A DNA stretch of 61,872 nucleotides, taken from positions 1 to 61,872 of the forward strand of contig NZ_AUHR01000017.1 of NCBI RefSeq assembly GCF_000423285.1, given 5' to 3'. Both the position numbers and the translations under genes were made by a program. The notes under the pieces are model-generated. The model saw nothing but the letters and a program-made list of their open reading frames with translations, had not been told where the DNA came from and made no database searches. Of this stretch, positions 21,751 through 32,506 are shown in pieces; positions within the stretch are counted from its first letter, which is position 1, and every line of letters begins with the position of its first letter. The DNA is from Laribacter hongkongensis DSM 14985. GTDB lineage: Bacteria; Pseudomonadota; Gammaproteobacteria; Burkholderiales; Aquaspirillaceae.

Positions 21751-22368
21751 ATGGCCCGATCCAAGACCAGCGCGGCCTGGCTTAACGAACATGTTCACGA
21801 CCACTGGGTGCACATGGCCCAGAAAGAGGGCTACCGTTCGCGGGCAGCCTACAAGCTGCTGGAAATCCACGACAAGGACAAGTTGCTGCGTCCGGGCATG
21901 ACCGTGGCCGACCTCGGCTCGGCACCCGGCAGCTGGTCGCAGGTGGCTGCCGGCATCGTCGGCGACAGCGGCCGGGTGTTTGCCCTCGACCTTCTCGAAA
22001 TGGCGGCCATCCCCGGCGTGGATTTCATCCAGGGCGATTTTCGCGAGGATGCCGTGCTGGAGCAGTTCGAAACCCTGCTGGCGGGGCGTCCGCTGGACCT
22101 TGTGATTTCGGACATGGCCCCCAATCTCTCCGGGATGGCCAGTATCGACCAGGTGCGGGCGGCTTATCTGTGCGAGCTGGCGCTGGATTTTGCGCGCAGC
22201 CATCTCAAGCCCGGCGGCGCGTTTCTGGTCAAGGTTTTCCAGGGCAGTGAATTCAATGACTACCTTGCCGCCATGCGGTCCGGTTTTACGCAGGTGCTCT
22301 CTCGCAAACCCAAGGCATCACGCGATCGTTCAGCCGAAATATACCTGCTCGGCAAGGGTTTGCGCTGA
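21751..22368 (+). CDS. rlmE: 23S rRNA (uridine-2'-O) methyltransferase RlmE
   Basis: A 205-residue FtsJ/RrmJ-family enzyme that methylates the 2'-OH of U2552 of 23S rRNA late in 50S assembly. The SAM-binding motif [11 protein letters not shown] and the catalytic Lys-Asp-Lys set (in [20 protein letters not shown] and FLVKVFQG) are all present. ftsH lies 76 bases downstream, as in many proteobacteria. Confidence 0.95.
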   Translation: MARSKTSAAWLNEHVHDHWVHMAQKEGYRSRAAYKLLEIHDKDKLLRPGMTVADLGSAPGSWSQVAAGIVGDSGRVFALDLLEMAAIPGVDFIQGDFREDAVLEQFETLLAGRPLDLVISDMAPNLSGMASIDQVRAAYLCELALDFARSHLKPGGAFLVKVFQGSEFNDYLAAMRSGFTQVLSRKPKASRDRSAEIYLLGKGLR

Positions 22369-22393
22369 CAGTGCCGGAAGGGCTGATTACAAT
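22365..22393 (+). promoter_or_regulatory. ftsH: Putative ftsH promoter
   Basis: CTGACA (22365-22370, overlapping the rlmE stop), 17-base spacer, TACAAT (22388-22393). It could drive ftsH separately from rlmE. Confidence 0.5.
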
Positions 22394-22444
22394 GGATTAT
22401 TCAGGGACCACTGTGTGCCTCGCAGGGCGTAAAGGAGCCTCCTC

Positions 22445-24355
22445 TTGAACAACATCGGCAAGAACATCGCGATCTGGGTGATCATCGGCCTCGTGCTGAT
22501 GACCGTATTCAACCAGTTCAGCCGTCGCCAGGACACACAGAACCTGATCGACTACTCGCAATTTATCTCCGACCTTGATGCCGGGCGCGTGCAAAGCGTC
22601 ACCATCGAAGGTCATCCGCTGCGTGGCCAGTGGCTCAAGGGCAAGCTGTCCAGCGGCGGTAGCTTCACGACCTACGCACCGTACGACCCGCAGCTAGTCA
22701 ACGACCTGCTCAAGCATGACGTGCGCTTCGCAGCCAAGCCTGAAGAAGAGCCCTCGATGCTGATGAACATCTTCATCAGCTGGTTCCCGATGCTGTTGCT
22801 GATCGGTGTCTGGGTGTTCTTCATGCGCCAGATGCAGGGTGGCGGTCGTGGTGGTGCCTTCAGCTTCGGCAAGAGCCGCGCCAAGATGCTGGACCAGGAA
22901 ACCAACACGGTTACCTTTGCCGACGTGGCCGGTTGTGACGAAGCCAAGGAGGAAGTGCGGGAAATCGTGGATTACCTGCGCGACCCGACCCGCTACCAGA
23001 GCCTGGGCGGTCACGTACCGCGCGGCATCCTGCTGGCCGGCTCGCCGGGTACCGGCAAGACCCTCCTGGCCAAAGCCATCGCCGGCGAAGCCAAGGTGCC
23101 GTTCTTCTCGATCTCCGGTTCGGATTTCGTGGAAATGTTCGTCGGCGTCGGCGCAGCCCGTGTGCGCGACATGTTCGAGAACGCCAAGAAGAATTCTCCC
23201 TGCATCATCTTCATCGATGAAATCGACGCAGTCGGCCGCCAGCGCGGAGCCGGCCTCGGCGGTGGCAATGACGAGCGCGAACAGACCCTCAACCAGCTGC
23301 TGGTCGAGATGGACGGCTTTGATACCAACAGCACGGTGATCGTCATCGCTGCCACCAACCGGCCGGACGTGCTGGACCCGGCCCTGCAACGCCCGGGCCG
23401 TTTCGACCGTCAGGTCGTGGTGCCGCTGCCGGACATCCGTGGGCGCGAGCAGATCCTCGGCGTGCACATGAAGAAGGTACCGATTTCCAACGATGTCGAT
23501 CCGTCGGTGATCGCCCGCGGTACACCGGGATTCTCGGGTGCGGACCTGGCCAACCTTGTCAACGAGGCTGCCCTCTTTGCCGCTCGCCGCAACAAGCGTC
23601 TGGTAGACATGGATGACTTTGAGTCGGCCAAGGACAAGATCATGATGGGTGCCGAGCGCCGCAGCATGGTCATGACCGAGGACGAAAAGAAGAACACCGC
23701 CTATCACGAATCTGGTCATGCCGTGGTTGCCAAGCTGCTGCCGAAATCCGACCCGGTGCACAAGGTCACCATCATCCCGCGCGGCCGTGCGCTGGGCGTG
23801 ACCATGCAGTTGCCGGAACAGGACCGTTTTGCCTACGACCGTGGCTATCTGCTGGACCGCATCGCCATCCTGTTTGGTGGCCGTATCGCCGAAGAGCTGT
23901 TCATGAACCAGATGACCACCGGAGCCAGCAACGACTTCGAGCGTGCTACCCAGATGGCGCGTGACATGGTGACCCGTTACGGCATGAGCGACAGGCTCGG
24001 TCCGATGGTTTACGGCGAGAACGAGGGCGAAGTCTTCCTCGGCCGTTCCATCACCACGCACAAGAACCTGTCCGAAGCCACCATGCAGCAGGTGGATGCG
24101 GAAATCCGCCGCATCATCGACGAGCAGTACGCTTTGGCCCGTCGCCTGCTGGATGAAAACCGCGACAAGGTTGAAGTCATGGCCAAGACGCTGCTGGAAT
24201 GGGAAACCATTGATGCCGAACAGATCGACGACATCATGGAAGGCCGTCCGCCTCGTCCGCCGAAGCCCAATGCCAGCGTGGGTGGTGGCAGCGTGCCGCC
24301 GGCTCCCAGCGGTCCGGCTCCGGCGCCGACCATTACACCGGCACAGGAACACTGA
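22445..24355 (+). CDS. ftsH: ATP-dependent zinc metalloprotease FtsH
   Basis: A 636-residue membrane AAA+ protease that degrades membrane and unstable cytoplasmic proteins. It has two membrane helices (residues ~7-24 and ~105-125), a Walker A motif [13 protein letters not shown], Walker B with [11 protein letters not shown], the second region of homology, and the zinc site HESGHAVV. The start codon is TTG at 22445, set by AAAGGAG at 22430; no in-frame ATG would keep the first helix. The C-terminus is proline-rich. Confidence 0.95.
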   Translation: MNNIGKNIAIWVIIGLVLMTVFNQFSRRQDTQNLIDYSQFISDLDAGRVQSVTIEGHPLRGQWLKGKLSSGGSFTTYAPYDPQLVNDLLKHDVRFAAKPEEEPSMLMNIFISWFPMLLLIGVWVFFMRQMQGGGRGGAFSFGKSRAKMLDQETNTVTFADVAGCDEAKEEVREIVDYLRDPTRYQSLGGHVPRGILLAGSPGTGKTLLAKAIAGEAKVPFFSISGSDFVEMFVGVGAARVRDMFENAKKNSPCIIFIDEIDAVGRQRGAGLGGGNDEREQTLNQLLVEMDGFDTNSTVIVIAATNRPDVLDPALQRPGRFDRQVVVPLPDIRGREQILGVHMKKVPISNDVDPSVIARGTPGFSGADLANLVNEAALFAARRNKRLVDMDDFESAKDKIMMGAERRSMVMTEDEKKNTAYHESGHAVVAKLLPKSDPVHKVTIIPRGRALGVTMQLPEQDRFAYDRGYLLDRIAILFGGRIAEELFMNQMTTGASNDFERATQMARDMVTRYGMSDRLGPMVYGENEGEVFLGRSITTHKNLSEATMQQVDAEIRRIIDEQYALARRLLDENRDKVEVMAKTLLEWETIDAEQIDDIMEGRPPRPPKPNASVGGGSVPPAPSGPAPAPTITPAQEH

Positions 24356-24390
24356 TCTTGCCCGCCGGTCCGGCGGGAGTGCGATAATCA

Positions 24391-24420
24391 CGCGGCAGGC
24401 TTGGCCTGCCGCTTTTTTTG
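24391..24420 (+). terminator. Terminator after ftsH
   Basis: A 9-bp perfect stem GCGGCAGGC / GCCTGCCGC with a TTG loop (24392-24412) is followed directly by seven T residues. Confidence 0.9.
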
Positions 24421-24445
24421 TTGACCGGATTTTCCTTTTCCCGCC

Positions 24446-25288
24446 ATGACCCACCTTGCTTGCGGCCGTTACCGGCTTTCCCTTGACCGACCATTGGTCA
24501 TGGGCATCCTGAATGTCACACCGGATTCCTTTTCGGATGGCGGCAGGTTTCAGGGGCGTGACGCCGCGCTGGCGCAGGCGGACCGGCTGATGGCCGAAGG
24601 TGCCGACCTGCTGGACATCGGCGGTGAATCGACCCGCCCGAATGCACCGGTCGTGAGTGCCAGCGAAGAAACCGACCGGGTGCTGCCGGTGCTGGAAGCC
24701 TTGCAGGGATGCGGTGTGCCGCTGTCGCTTGATACCCGGAAAACGGCAGTGATGCAGGCCGGGCTGGCGCTGGGAGTGGACCTGATCAATGATATCGCCG
24801 CGCTGGAAGACGACGGCGCGCTGGCCCTGCTGGCGGCTTGCCCAGCCGCCATCTGCCTGATGCACAAGCAGGGGGATCCGGCCACCATGCAACAGCAACC
24901 AAGGTATGCCCGGGTGCAGGACGAGGTTCATGCCTATCTGTCGGCTCGCGTTGCTGCCTGTCTTGCCGCCGGCATCGCCGCGGAACGCCTGCTGGTCGAT
25001 CCCGGCTTTGGCTTTGGCAAGACCGTGATGCACAACTACCAGCTGCTGGACGATCTGCCTCGCCTTGGCACGCTGGCGCCAGTGCTGGTCGGCATGTCGC
25101 GCAAGTCCATGCTGGGGGCGGTGACCGGAGTGACCGAGCCTGCCGCCCGGACGGTATCAAGCGTTGTGGCCGCCGTGCTGGCTGCCGAGCGTGGTGCTGC
25201 CGTGGTGCGTGTGCATGATGTGGCCGCAACTCGTGAGGGTTTGGCCGTCTGGCAGGCGCTGAAGGATGCCGGCCTCGCCCGCAACTGA
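24446..25288 (+). CDS. folP: Dihydropteroate synthase
   Basis: A 280-residue TIM-barrel enzyme that condenses pABA with dihydropterin pyrophosphate in folate synthesis and is the sulfonamide target. Both signature motifs are present: GILNVTPDSFSDGGRF near residue 20 and DLLDIGGESTRP near residue 50, with the C-terminal RVHDVAATREGL. It starts 26 bases after a strong terminator, so it needs its own promoter or read-through. glmM follows 48 bases later, the common folP-glmM pair. Confidence 0.95.
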   Translation: MTHLACGRYRLSLDRPLVMGILNVTPDSFSDGGRFQGRDAALAQADRLMAEGADLLDIGGESTRPNAPVVSASEETDRVLPVLEALQGCGVPLSLDTRKTAVMQAGLALGVDLINDIAALEDDGALALLAACPAAICLMHKQGDPATMQQQPRYARVQDEVHAYLSARVAACLAAGIAAERLLVDPGFGFGKTVMHNYQLLDDLPRLGTLAPVLVGMSRKSMLGAVTGVTEPAARTVSSVVAAVLAAERGAAVVRVHDVAATREGLAVWQALKDAGLARN

Positions 25289-25336
25289 CCGACTGTATTC
25301 AACGAGCTGGCCGCCAGCCAGCCTGAGGGGAACCTG

Positions 25337-26686
25337 ATGGCACAACGCAAGTATTTCGGCACCGATGGCGTGCGTGGAGAAGTGGGGCAACCGCCGATCA
25401 CTCCGGATTTCGTACTCAAGCTGGGCTATTGCGCCGGCAAGGTGCTGGTCGGCAGCGACAGCCCGCATCCGACCGTGCTGATCGGCAAGGACACCCGTGT
25501 GTCCGGCTACATGCTGGAAGCGGCATTGCAGGCCGGGTTTACTGCGGCGGGGGTCAACGTACGCCTGACCGGTCCGCTGCCGACGCCCGGGATTGCCTAC
25601 CTGACCCGTGCCCTGCGTCTGGATGCCGGAGTGATGATTTCTGCCTCGCACAATCCGTATTCGGACAACGGCATCAAGTTTTTTGCCGCAGGCGGGCGGA
25701 AGCTCGACGATGCGCTGGAGGCCCGGATCGAAAGCCTGATGGACCAGCCGATGGAAACCTGTGCCTCCAGGGAGCTGGGGCGTGCCAAGCGGATCGATAC
25801 TGCTGCTGACCGCTATATCGAGTTCTGCAAGGCCACGTTTCCCAATGACCTGGATCTGCGTGGGCTGAAGATCGTCGTGGATTGTGCCAACGGTGCGACC
25901 TATCACATTGCTCCGGCCGTGTTCCATGAGCTGGGAGCCACGGTGGTGGCAACCGGTGCCGCGCCTGACGGCTTCAACATCAACGATGGCTGCGGTGCAA
26001 CAGCCCCCAAGCATTTGCAGGCGGCAGTCCTGCAGCACGATGCCGATTTCGGCGTGGCGCTGGACGGAGATGGTGACCGCCTGATGATGGTGGATGCGGC
26101 GGGCCGCCTGTATGACGGTGACCAGCTGATTTACGTGATTGCGCGAGCCCGCCAGCAACGGGGTGAGCTGGTCGGCGGCGTGGTCGGAACCGTGATGACC
26201 AATCTGGCCATGGAACTGGCCCTGGAGTCGCGCAATATCGGATTTGCCCGCGCCAGGGTGGGTGACCGCTATGTCCTGGAGCAACTGCATGAACGCGGCT
26301 GGCAGGTCGGTGGCGAGGCCAGCGGGCATATCCTGTGCCTCGACCGGCATACCACCGGCGATGGCATCGTGTCGGCCTTGCAGGTGTTTGCTGCCATGCA
26401 GCAGCTGAATACCGATCTGGCCGGCATTTGCCGGGAGTGGCAGCCGTTCCCGCAAACCATGATCAATGTGCGGCTGGCCAAGGGCCAGGACTGGCAGACA
26501 GCGGCTGCCGTGCCGCTGGCCGCGGCCGAGGCTGCGCTGGCCGGTCATGGCCGTGTGGTTCTGCGCCCCTCCGGTACCGAGCCGGTCGTGCGGGTCATGG
26601 TCGAGGCGGATGATGCCGATCTGGCCCGGCGCTGGGCCGGGGAGATTGCCGAAGCCATTCGCGCAGGCGCACCGGCCGCGGCCTGA
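25337..26686 (+). CDS. glmM: Phosphoglucosamine mutase
   Basis: A 449-residue alpha-D-phosphohexomutase converting glucosamine-6-phosphate to glucosamine-1-phosphate for UDP-GlcNAc and peptidoglycan. Visible motifs: N-terminal [12 protein letters not shown], the phosphoserine loop [16 protein letters not shown], the metal loop [11 protein letters not shown] and the sugar loop GEASGH. The C-terminal phosphate-binding [15 protein letters not shown] is intact. Downstream of folP in the same direction. Confidence 0.96.
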   Translation: MAQRKYFGTDGVRGEVGQPPITPDFVLKLGYCAGKVLVGSDSPHPTVLIGKDTRVSGYMLEAALQAGFTAAGVNVRLTGPLPTPGIAYLTRALRLDAGVMISASHNPYSDNGIKFFAAGGRKLDDALEARIESLMDQPMETCASRELGRAKRIDTAADRYIEFCKATFPNDLDLRGLKIVVDCANGATYHIAPAVFHELGATVVATGAAPDGFNINDGCGATAPKHLQAAVLQHDADFGVALDGDGDRLMMVDAAGRLYDGDQLIYVIARARQQRGELVGGVVGTVMTNLAMELALESRNIGFARARVGDRYVLEQLHERGWQVGGEASGHILCLDRHTTGDGIVSALQVFAAMQQLNTDLAGICREWQPFPQTMINVRLAKGQDWQTAAAVPLAAAEAALAGHGRVVLRPSGTEPVVRVMVEADDADLARRWAGEIAEAIRAGAPAAA

Positions 26687-26728
26687 CCGCTGATGCCGTG
26701 CTGTTGGCTGGCCACCCTGTCTGTTGTC

Positions 26729-26762
26729 AACGCCCTTTTGCCTTGTGCAGGGGGCGTTTTGT
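26729..26762 (+). terminator. Terminator after glmM
   Basis: Stem AACGCCC / GGGCGTT (26729-26758) followed by TTGTTTGATTT. Probably ends the folP-glmM transcript. Confidence 0.75.
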
Positions 26763-26820
26763 TTGATTTCAGTTCAAGTGGCCACTTATAAAAAGGGCAT
26801 AATCCTTGGGTTATCCAAGG
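26763..26820 (+). promoter_or_regulatory. Promoter, palindrome and RBS-proximal hairpin of the lipoprotein operon
   Basis: TTGATT (26763-26768), 18-base spacer, TATAAA (26787-26792) form a plausible promoter; CATAAT at 26798 is an alternative -10. The perfect palindrome AAGTGGCCACTT (26776-26787) lies in the spacer, where a repressor could bind. A hairpin CCTTGG / CCAAGG (26804-26820) overlaps the start of the Shine-Dalgarno AAGGGG (26817-26822). Confidence 0.45.
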
Positions 26821-26829
26821 GGAATTGTC

Positions 26830-27789
26830 ATGAAGGGCTGGCGTCGGCTGCTGGTGTGGCTGGGATTGTTGGGGATACTGGCCGGATGCAGCGGCGAGCC
26901 GCCGGTGTCCGTAACAATCGGCGTCAACCGGTGGCTGGGCTATGAGCCCCTGTTCGTTGCGCGGGCCAACCAGTCGCTGCCGTCCTCGGTGCGGCTGGCC
27001 GAATTCACCTCCACCAGCGAAGGCATGCGGGCATTTCGTAACGGTGCCCTGGATGCCGTGGCGGTGACGCTGGACGAAGCCTTGTCGCTGGCGCAACTGG
27101 TGCCCGACCTGAGCATCGGGCTGGTGGTCGATTATTCCGACGGAGCCGACGTGCTCCTGGCTCGCCCCGGCCTGAAGCGGGTCGAGGACATGGTCGGCAG
27201 GCGGGTCGGGGTCGACAGCCTGGTGGTCGGTGCCTATCTCCTCGGGCGGGCCTTTGACAGCCGCAATCTCGACATCAGCCAGACCCGCATCGTCCATGTG
27301 CCGATGGGACGGCACAATCTGGATTTCTCGGCCCTGAACGTGGATGCACTGGTAACGTTCGAGCCATACCGCAGCCAGCAGCTGGCCCGTGGTGCCGTGC
27401 AGATTTTCAGTAGTGCGAATGTGCCCGGCGAGATTACCGATGTACTGGTATTCCGGCGCTCGCTGCCGCAGGACAAGCAGCGGCAGTTGCAGCAGGTTGC
27501 GCAGACCTGGTTCGATGCCGTTGACCGCCTGTTGCGCTACGATCCGGCCGCCATTGCCGTCGTGGCCGAGCGTCAGGCACTGACTCCCTCACAGGTCCAG
27601 GAGGCTCTGGAGGCCATGAAGTTTCCGGGAATCCGGGCCAACCGGACACTCCTGAATCCGGAAAACTCCGAACTGAATCCGGTGCTGGTGCGGCTGGCCG
27701 CCAGAATGCGTGAAATGGACCTGCTGACGCGGCCGGTCCGGCTGGATACCTTGCTGGACGACCGGCTGGTGCGGGAGGTCAAGTCATGA
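26830..27789 (+). CDS. Substrate-binding lipoprotein (NMT1/SsuA-like ABC-type SBP)
   Basis: A 319-residue periplasmic-binding-protein-fold lipoprotein. The signal sequence ends in lipobox LAGC with C20 as the lipidated residue. The following segment (VTIGVNRWLGYEPLF) and VDSLVVGAYLL-type motifs are typical of SBPs for nitrate, sulfonate or thiamine-precursor transporters. No permease or ATPase gene is adjacent. Instead its stop codon overlaps the start of a GGDEF/EAL membrane protein (ATGA), which suggests it delivers a ligand signal rather than feeds a transporter. The ligand is unknown. Confidence 0.82.
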   Translation: MKGWRRLLVWLGLLGILAGCSGEPPVSVTIGVNRWLGYEPLFVARANQSLPSSVRLAEFTSTSEGMRAFRNGALDAVAVTLDEALSLAQLVPDLSIGLVVDYSDGADVLLARPGLKRVEDMVGRRVGVDSLVVGAYLLGRAFDSRNLDISQTRIVHVPMGRHNLDFSALNVDALVTFEPYRSQQLARGAVQIFSSANVPGEITDVLVFRRSLPQDKQRQLQQVAQTWFDAVDRLLRYDPAAIAVVAERQALTPSQVQEALEAMKFPGIRANRTLLNPENSELNPVLVRLAARMREMDLLTRPVRLDTLLDDRLVREVKS

Positions 27790-29890
27790 TCATGCGCTGG
27801 CTGACCCGTTATCCGCTGGCACGGACCGTTCCGGTAGTCACTGTGGCGCTGGTGCTGAGCCTCGTGTGCCTGGTCATGGTGTATCGCGTGAACCAGACCG
27901 AAGTCCAGGTACGCCAGATGGCAGAAGTGGAAGTCCGCAGCGAGATGAACCATCTGCAAGGGATCATCAGCGGTCTTCTGGAGGAGCGTGACATCGCCAG
28001 CGTGCAGCGGGTGGTGTCGCTGATGGGCGCCGAACCGTACGTGGAGTCGCTGGTCGTGATTGATGACCGCGGGCAGGTACAGGCAGCTTCGCGGTTTGCC
28101 TGGGTCGGCAAGAACTGGCGGGATCTGGGCCAGGGCTGGCGACCGGACGTGGTGGGCGATGCCATCCGGGATGAAAGCCTGCTCGTGCGTGGCGGTGAGC
28201 CGGTCGGCGTGTTTCATTCCGTGGCCGGCATCCATTTGCACTCGGAATCCCCGGCACTGCGCTCGGCACGCAAGGGGGCCATCCTGATGCGCTGGAACCT
28301 GCATCCCCTGTACCTGCAGTTCCGGCACGAGGCCGAACACGAAGCCGCCTGGCTGGCATCGGCCATGCTGGCGGTGTCGCTGGTGCTGTTCGTGCTGTTC
28401 CGCATGGTGATCAACTCCCGCCTGAGGCAGCTGGTGGACTTTGCCCTGCGTTTCGGTCGTGGCGAACGGGTGCACGCACGGCTGGAAGGCGGAGACGAAA
28501 TCGCCCAGCTGTCGCATTCGCTGGATTCGATGGCTGACCAGTTGACCGAGCGCGAGTGGCACATCCGCAAGCTGGCGGAAACAGATGCCCTGACCGGGCT
28601 GATGAACCGCAATGCCTTTATCGATCGCCTGCAAGCGGAGTTGTGGCAGTCCCGGCAGCTGGCGCTGTTCTTCATCAATATCGACCGCTTCCGCAAGATC
28701 AACGAAACCTATGGTCACCGGATCGGTGATGCCGTACTGGTCGCCCAGGCCCGCAATATCGGGCAGCTGGCCGGTGAAACCGGCTGGTGTGCCCGCCAGG
28801 GGGTGGATGAATTCCTGTTGGCAATGCCGGCACTGGCACTGGAAGATGCCAACGGTTTTGCCCGGCGCATCCATGAGCGGCTGGGGTTGCCGATGACGGT
28901 ATCGGGCGTCACACTTCAGGCCAACTCCTCCATCGGCATGGCCTTGCTGCCGGATCATGCCTCGACGGCAGAGGAACTGCTGATCAACACCGGGCTCGCG
29001 GTGCGGCAGGCCAAGGAGGAAGGCGGCAACTGCGTGGTGTCGTTCTCGGCTGCACTCAATGCGCGGCATGAACGGCAAAACGTGATTGAAGCCGGCCTGC
29101 GTGAATCGCTGCTCCAGGACGGTCTTGGCCTGTGGCTGGCCTACCAGCCGCAGCTCAACCTGCGCAATGGCCGCGTGGCCGGCGTGGAAGCCCTGCTGCG
29201 CTGGAATCACCCGACGCTCGGCATGGTGCCGCCGGACGAATTCATCCAGGTGGCCGAATCGTGCGGCCTGATCCTGTCGCTGGGTGACTGGGTGATGGAG
29301 CGGGCCTGTGCCCAGCTGGCATCGTGGCGCGAGCTGTATGGTTATGACTTCATCGTGGCCATCAACCTGTCGGCAGCCCAGCTGTGTGATCCCTTGCTGG
29401 TCGACAAACTGCAGGAACTGGTGGTGCGTTACGCCCTGCCGGCCGACCGCATCGAGCTGGAACTGACCGAATCGATGCTGGTGGAAGACATGAACCAGGC
29501 GCTGGGCGTATTGCACGCGCTCGAGGATATCGGCATCCAGTTGTCGATTGACGATTTCGGCACCGGTTATTCCAATCTGGCCCAGTTGCGCCAGTTGCCG
29601 ATCAAGCGCCTCAAAATCGACCGCTCGTTCATCCAGGACATCGAAACCAATTCCAACGCGCGCGGCATCGTGGACACCGTGATGGCGATGGCGCGCACGC
29701 TCGACATGACCGTAGTAGCCGAAGGTGCGGAAACCGATGCCCAGGCGGTGTATCTGGCCGAGCTGGGCTGCGATTACCTGCAAGGCTGGTGGCTGGCCCG
29801 CGGGCTGCCGCCGGCCGAGCTGGAGACCTGGCTGTCGGGCTTCCGTCCTACCCTGCCCGGGCACGTCAAGTCGGTACGCGAAAGGCTGAC

Positions 29891-29894
<4 letters not shown>
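27786..29894 (+). CDS. Membrane GGDEF/EAL protein, probable c-di-GMP phosphodiesterase
   Basis: A 702-residue protein: membrane helix (~13-33), a periplasmic sensory domain (~34-188), a second helix (~189-208), HAMP, a GGDEF domain and an EAL domain. The GGDEF signature is degenerate (RQGVDEF, 337-343), so cyclase activity is unlikely. The EAL domain keeps EAL (468-470), the ELTES glutamate, DDFGTGYSN, the KIDRSF lysine and EGAET, so hydrolysis of c-di-GMP is expected. The start overlaps the lipoprotein stop by 4 bases and the stop overlaps the next micro-ORF, giving tight translational coupling. The lipoprotein is the obvious candidate partner of the periplasmic domain. Confidence 0.88.
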
Positions 29895-31008
<1,114 letters not shown>

Positions 31009-31035
31009 TGCCGGCCATGGCCGGATAAGCATTGC

Positions 31036-31070
31036 CAGCAAAGGGTGCCGAGGGGTGCCCTTTGCTGTTT
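31036..31070 (+). terminator. Terminator-like hairpin after hemB
   Basis: A perfect 10-bp stem CAGCAAAGGG / CCCTTTGCTG (31036-31067) with a 12-base loop and a short TTT tail. Confidence 0.6.
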
Positions 31071-31139
31071 CCAGGGCCGGCATGCATGACCGGTTCCACG
31101 CAGCAAAACCAGAGCAGTCCGTGACCAGGGAGCAGTGCC

Positions 31140-32330
31140 ATGACGCATGCCGGCGCCGGCAGCAGCCGTTTTGTATGGGAAGACCCCTTGCAGCTGGAAC
31201 AGCAGCTGACTGATGAGGAGCGCCTGATCCGGGACAGTGCCCGCAGCTTCTGTCAGGCGCGGCTGGCTCCTCGGGCGCGGGAGGCGTTCCGGCACGAGCA
31301 GTTTGACCGCGACATCATGCGCGAAATGGGCGAGCAGGGCCTGCTGGGCTGTACGCTGAACGACTGGGGCTGCGCGGGCGTTTCACACGTGGCTTACGGG
31401 CTGGTGGCGCGCGAGGTGGAGCGGGTGGATTCCGGCTACCGTTCGGCCATGAGCGTGCAAAGCTCGCTGGTGATGTATCCGATTGCTACCTATGGCTCAC
31501 CGGAACAGCAGGCGCGCTGGCTGCCCGGTCTGGCGCGTGGTGAGCTGGTGGGCTGCTTTGGCCTGACCGAACCGGATGCCGGATCGGACCCGGGCAGCAT
31601 GCACAGCCGGGCACGCAAGGTGGACGGTGGCTATCTGCTGTCCGGCAGCAAGATGTGGATCACCAACAGCCCGATTGCCGACGTGCTGCTGGTCTGGGCC
31701 AGGGATGACGCAGGCGACATTCGCGGCTTTGTCCTGGAGCGCGGCATGGCCGGGCTCTCGACACCGAAGATCGAAGGCAAGTTCAGCCTGCGTGCGTCGG
31801 TGACCGGCGAGATCGTCATGGACGGTGTCATGGTGCCGGATTCGCATTGCCTGCCCGGTGTCCGCGGCCTGAAAGGTCCGTTTTCCTGTCTCAACAAGGC
31901 CCGCTACGGTATTGCCTGGGGCGCGCTGGGGGCGGCGGAAAGCTGCTGGCACACCGCGCGCCAGTACGTGCTGGACCGCTTGCAGTTCGGCCGGCCGCTG
32001 GCCGCCAACCAGCTGGTGCAATGGAAACTGGCAGAGATGCAGACCGAGATTGCCCTCGGTTTGCAGGCCGCCTTGCAGGTGGGCCGGCTGATGGATGCCG
32101 GTACGGCGGCTCCGGAGATGGTGTCGCTGATCAAGCGCAACAACTGTGGCAAGGCACTGGGTATTGCGCGCATGGCGCGCGACATGCTGGGCGGCAACGG
32201 CATCAGCGACGAATTCGGCGTGATCCGTCATGTGCTGAACCTGGAGGCCGTCAACACCTACGAGGGAACACATGACATCCATGCCCTGATTCTGGGACGG
32301 GCACAGACGGGTATTCAGGCGTTTGTCTGA
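31140..32330 (+). CDS. gcdH: Glutaryl-CoA dehydrogenase
   Basis: A 396-residue acyl-CoA dehydrogenase that oxidises and decarboxylates glutaryl-CoA to crotonyl-CoA in lysine/tryptophan breakdown, passing electrons to ETF. Subfamily features: [28 protein letters not shown], and the catalytic glutamate in [20 protein letters not shown] near the C-terminus, all close to known GcdH sequences. A weaker alternative is another short-chain acyl-CoA dehydrogenase. Its electron route continues through the ETF-QO gene 176 bases downstream. Confidence 0.9.
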   Translation: MTHAGAGSSRFVWEDPLQLEQQLTDEERLIRDSARSFCQARLAPRAREAFRHEQFDRDIMREMGEQGLLGCTLNDWGCAGVSHVAYGLVAREVERVDSGYRSAMSVQSSLVMYPIATYGSPEQQARWLPGLARGELVGCFGLTEPDAGSDPGSMHSRARKVDGGYLLSGSKMWITNSPIADVLLVWARDDAGDIRGFVLERGMAGLSTPKIEGKFSLRASVTGEIVMDGVMVPDSHCLPGVRGLKGPFSCLNKARYGIAWGALGAAESCWHTARQYVLDRLQFGRPLAANQLVQWKLAEMQTEIALGLQAALQVGRLMDAGTAAPEMVSLIKRNNCGKALGIARMARDMLGGNGISDEFGVIRHVLNLEAVNTYEGTHDIHALILGRAQTGIQAFV

Positions 32331-32425
32331 CGTACCCGAAAAATGCAATGACATTTGCGATGTTTTGTGGGTTGTTTTCCGGTATTTTGGGTAAAATTAC
32401 CTGCTGCAATGCAGCATCTTGCTGA

Positions 32426-32466
32426 TTCAAACGGCCGTTTGACGACGGGGGCGGGGCATGCAATAG
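32426..32466 (+). promoter_or_regulatory. ETF-QO operator and putative promoter
   Basis: The palindrome TCAAACGGCCGTTTGA (32427-32442) is CAAAC-N4-GTTTG, the same design as the etfBA operator at 9049-9066. It overlaps the candidate -35 TTGACG (32439-32444) of a promoter with CAATAG at 32461-32466 (16-base spacer). The overlap suggests repression by a common regulator. Confidence 0.6.
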
Positions 32467-32506
32467 TGGCTGTCATCCCTGCAAAGGACAAAATAAGGAG
32501 GCGTGC

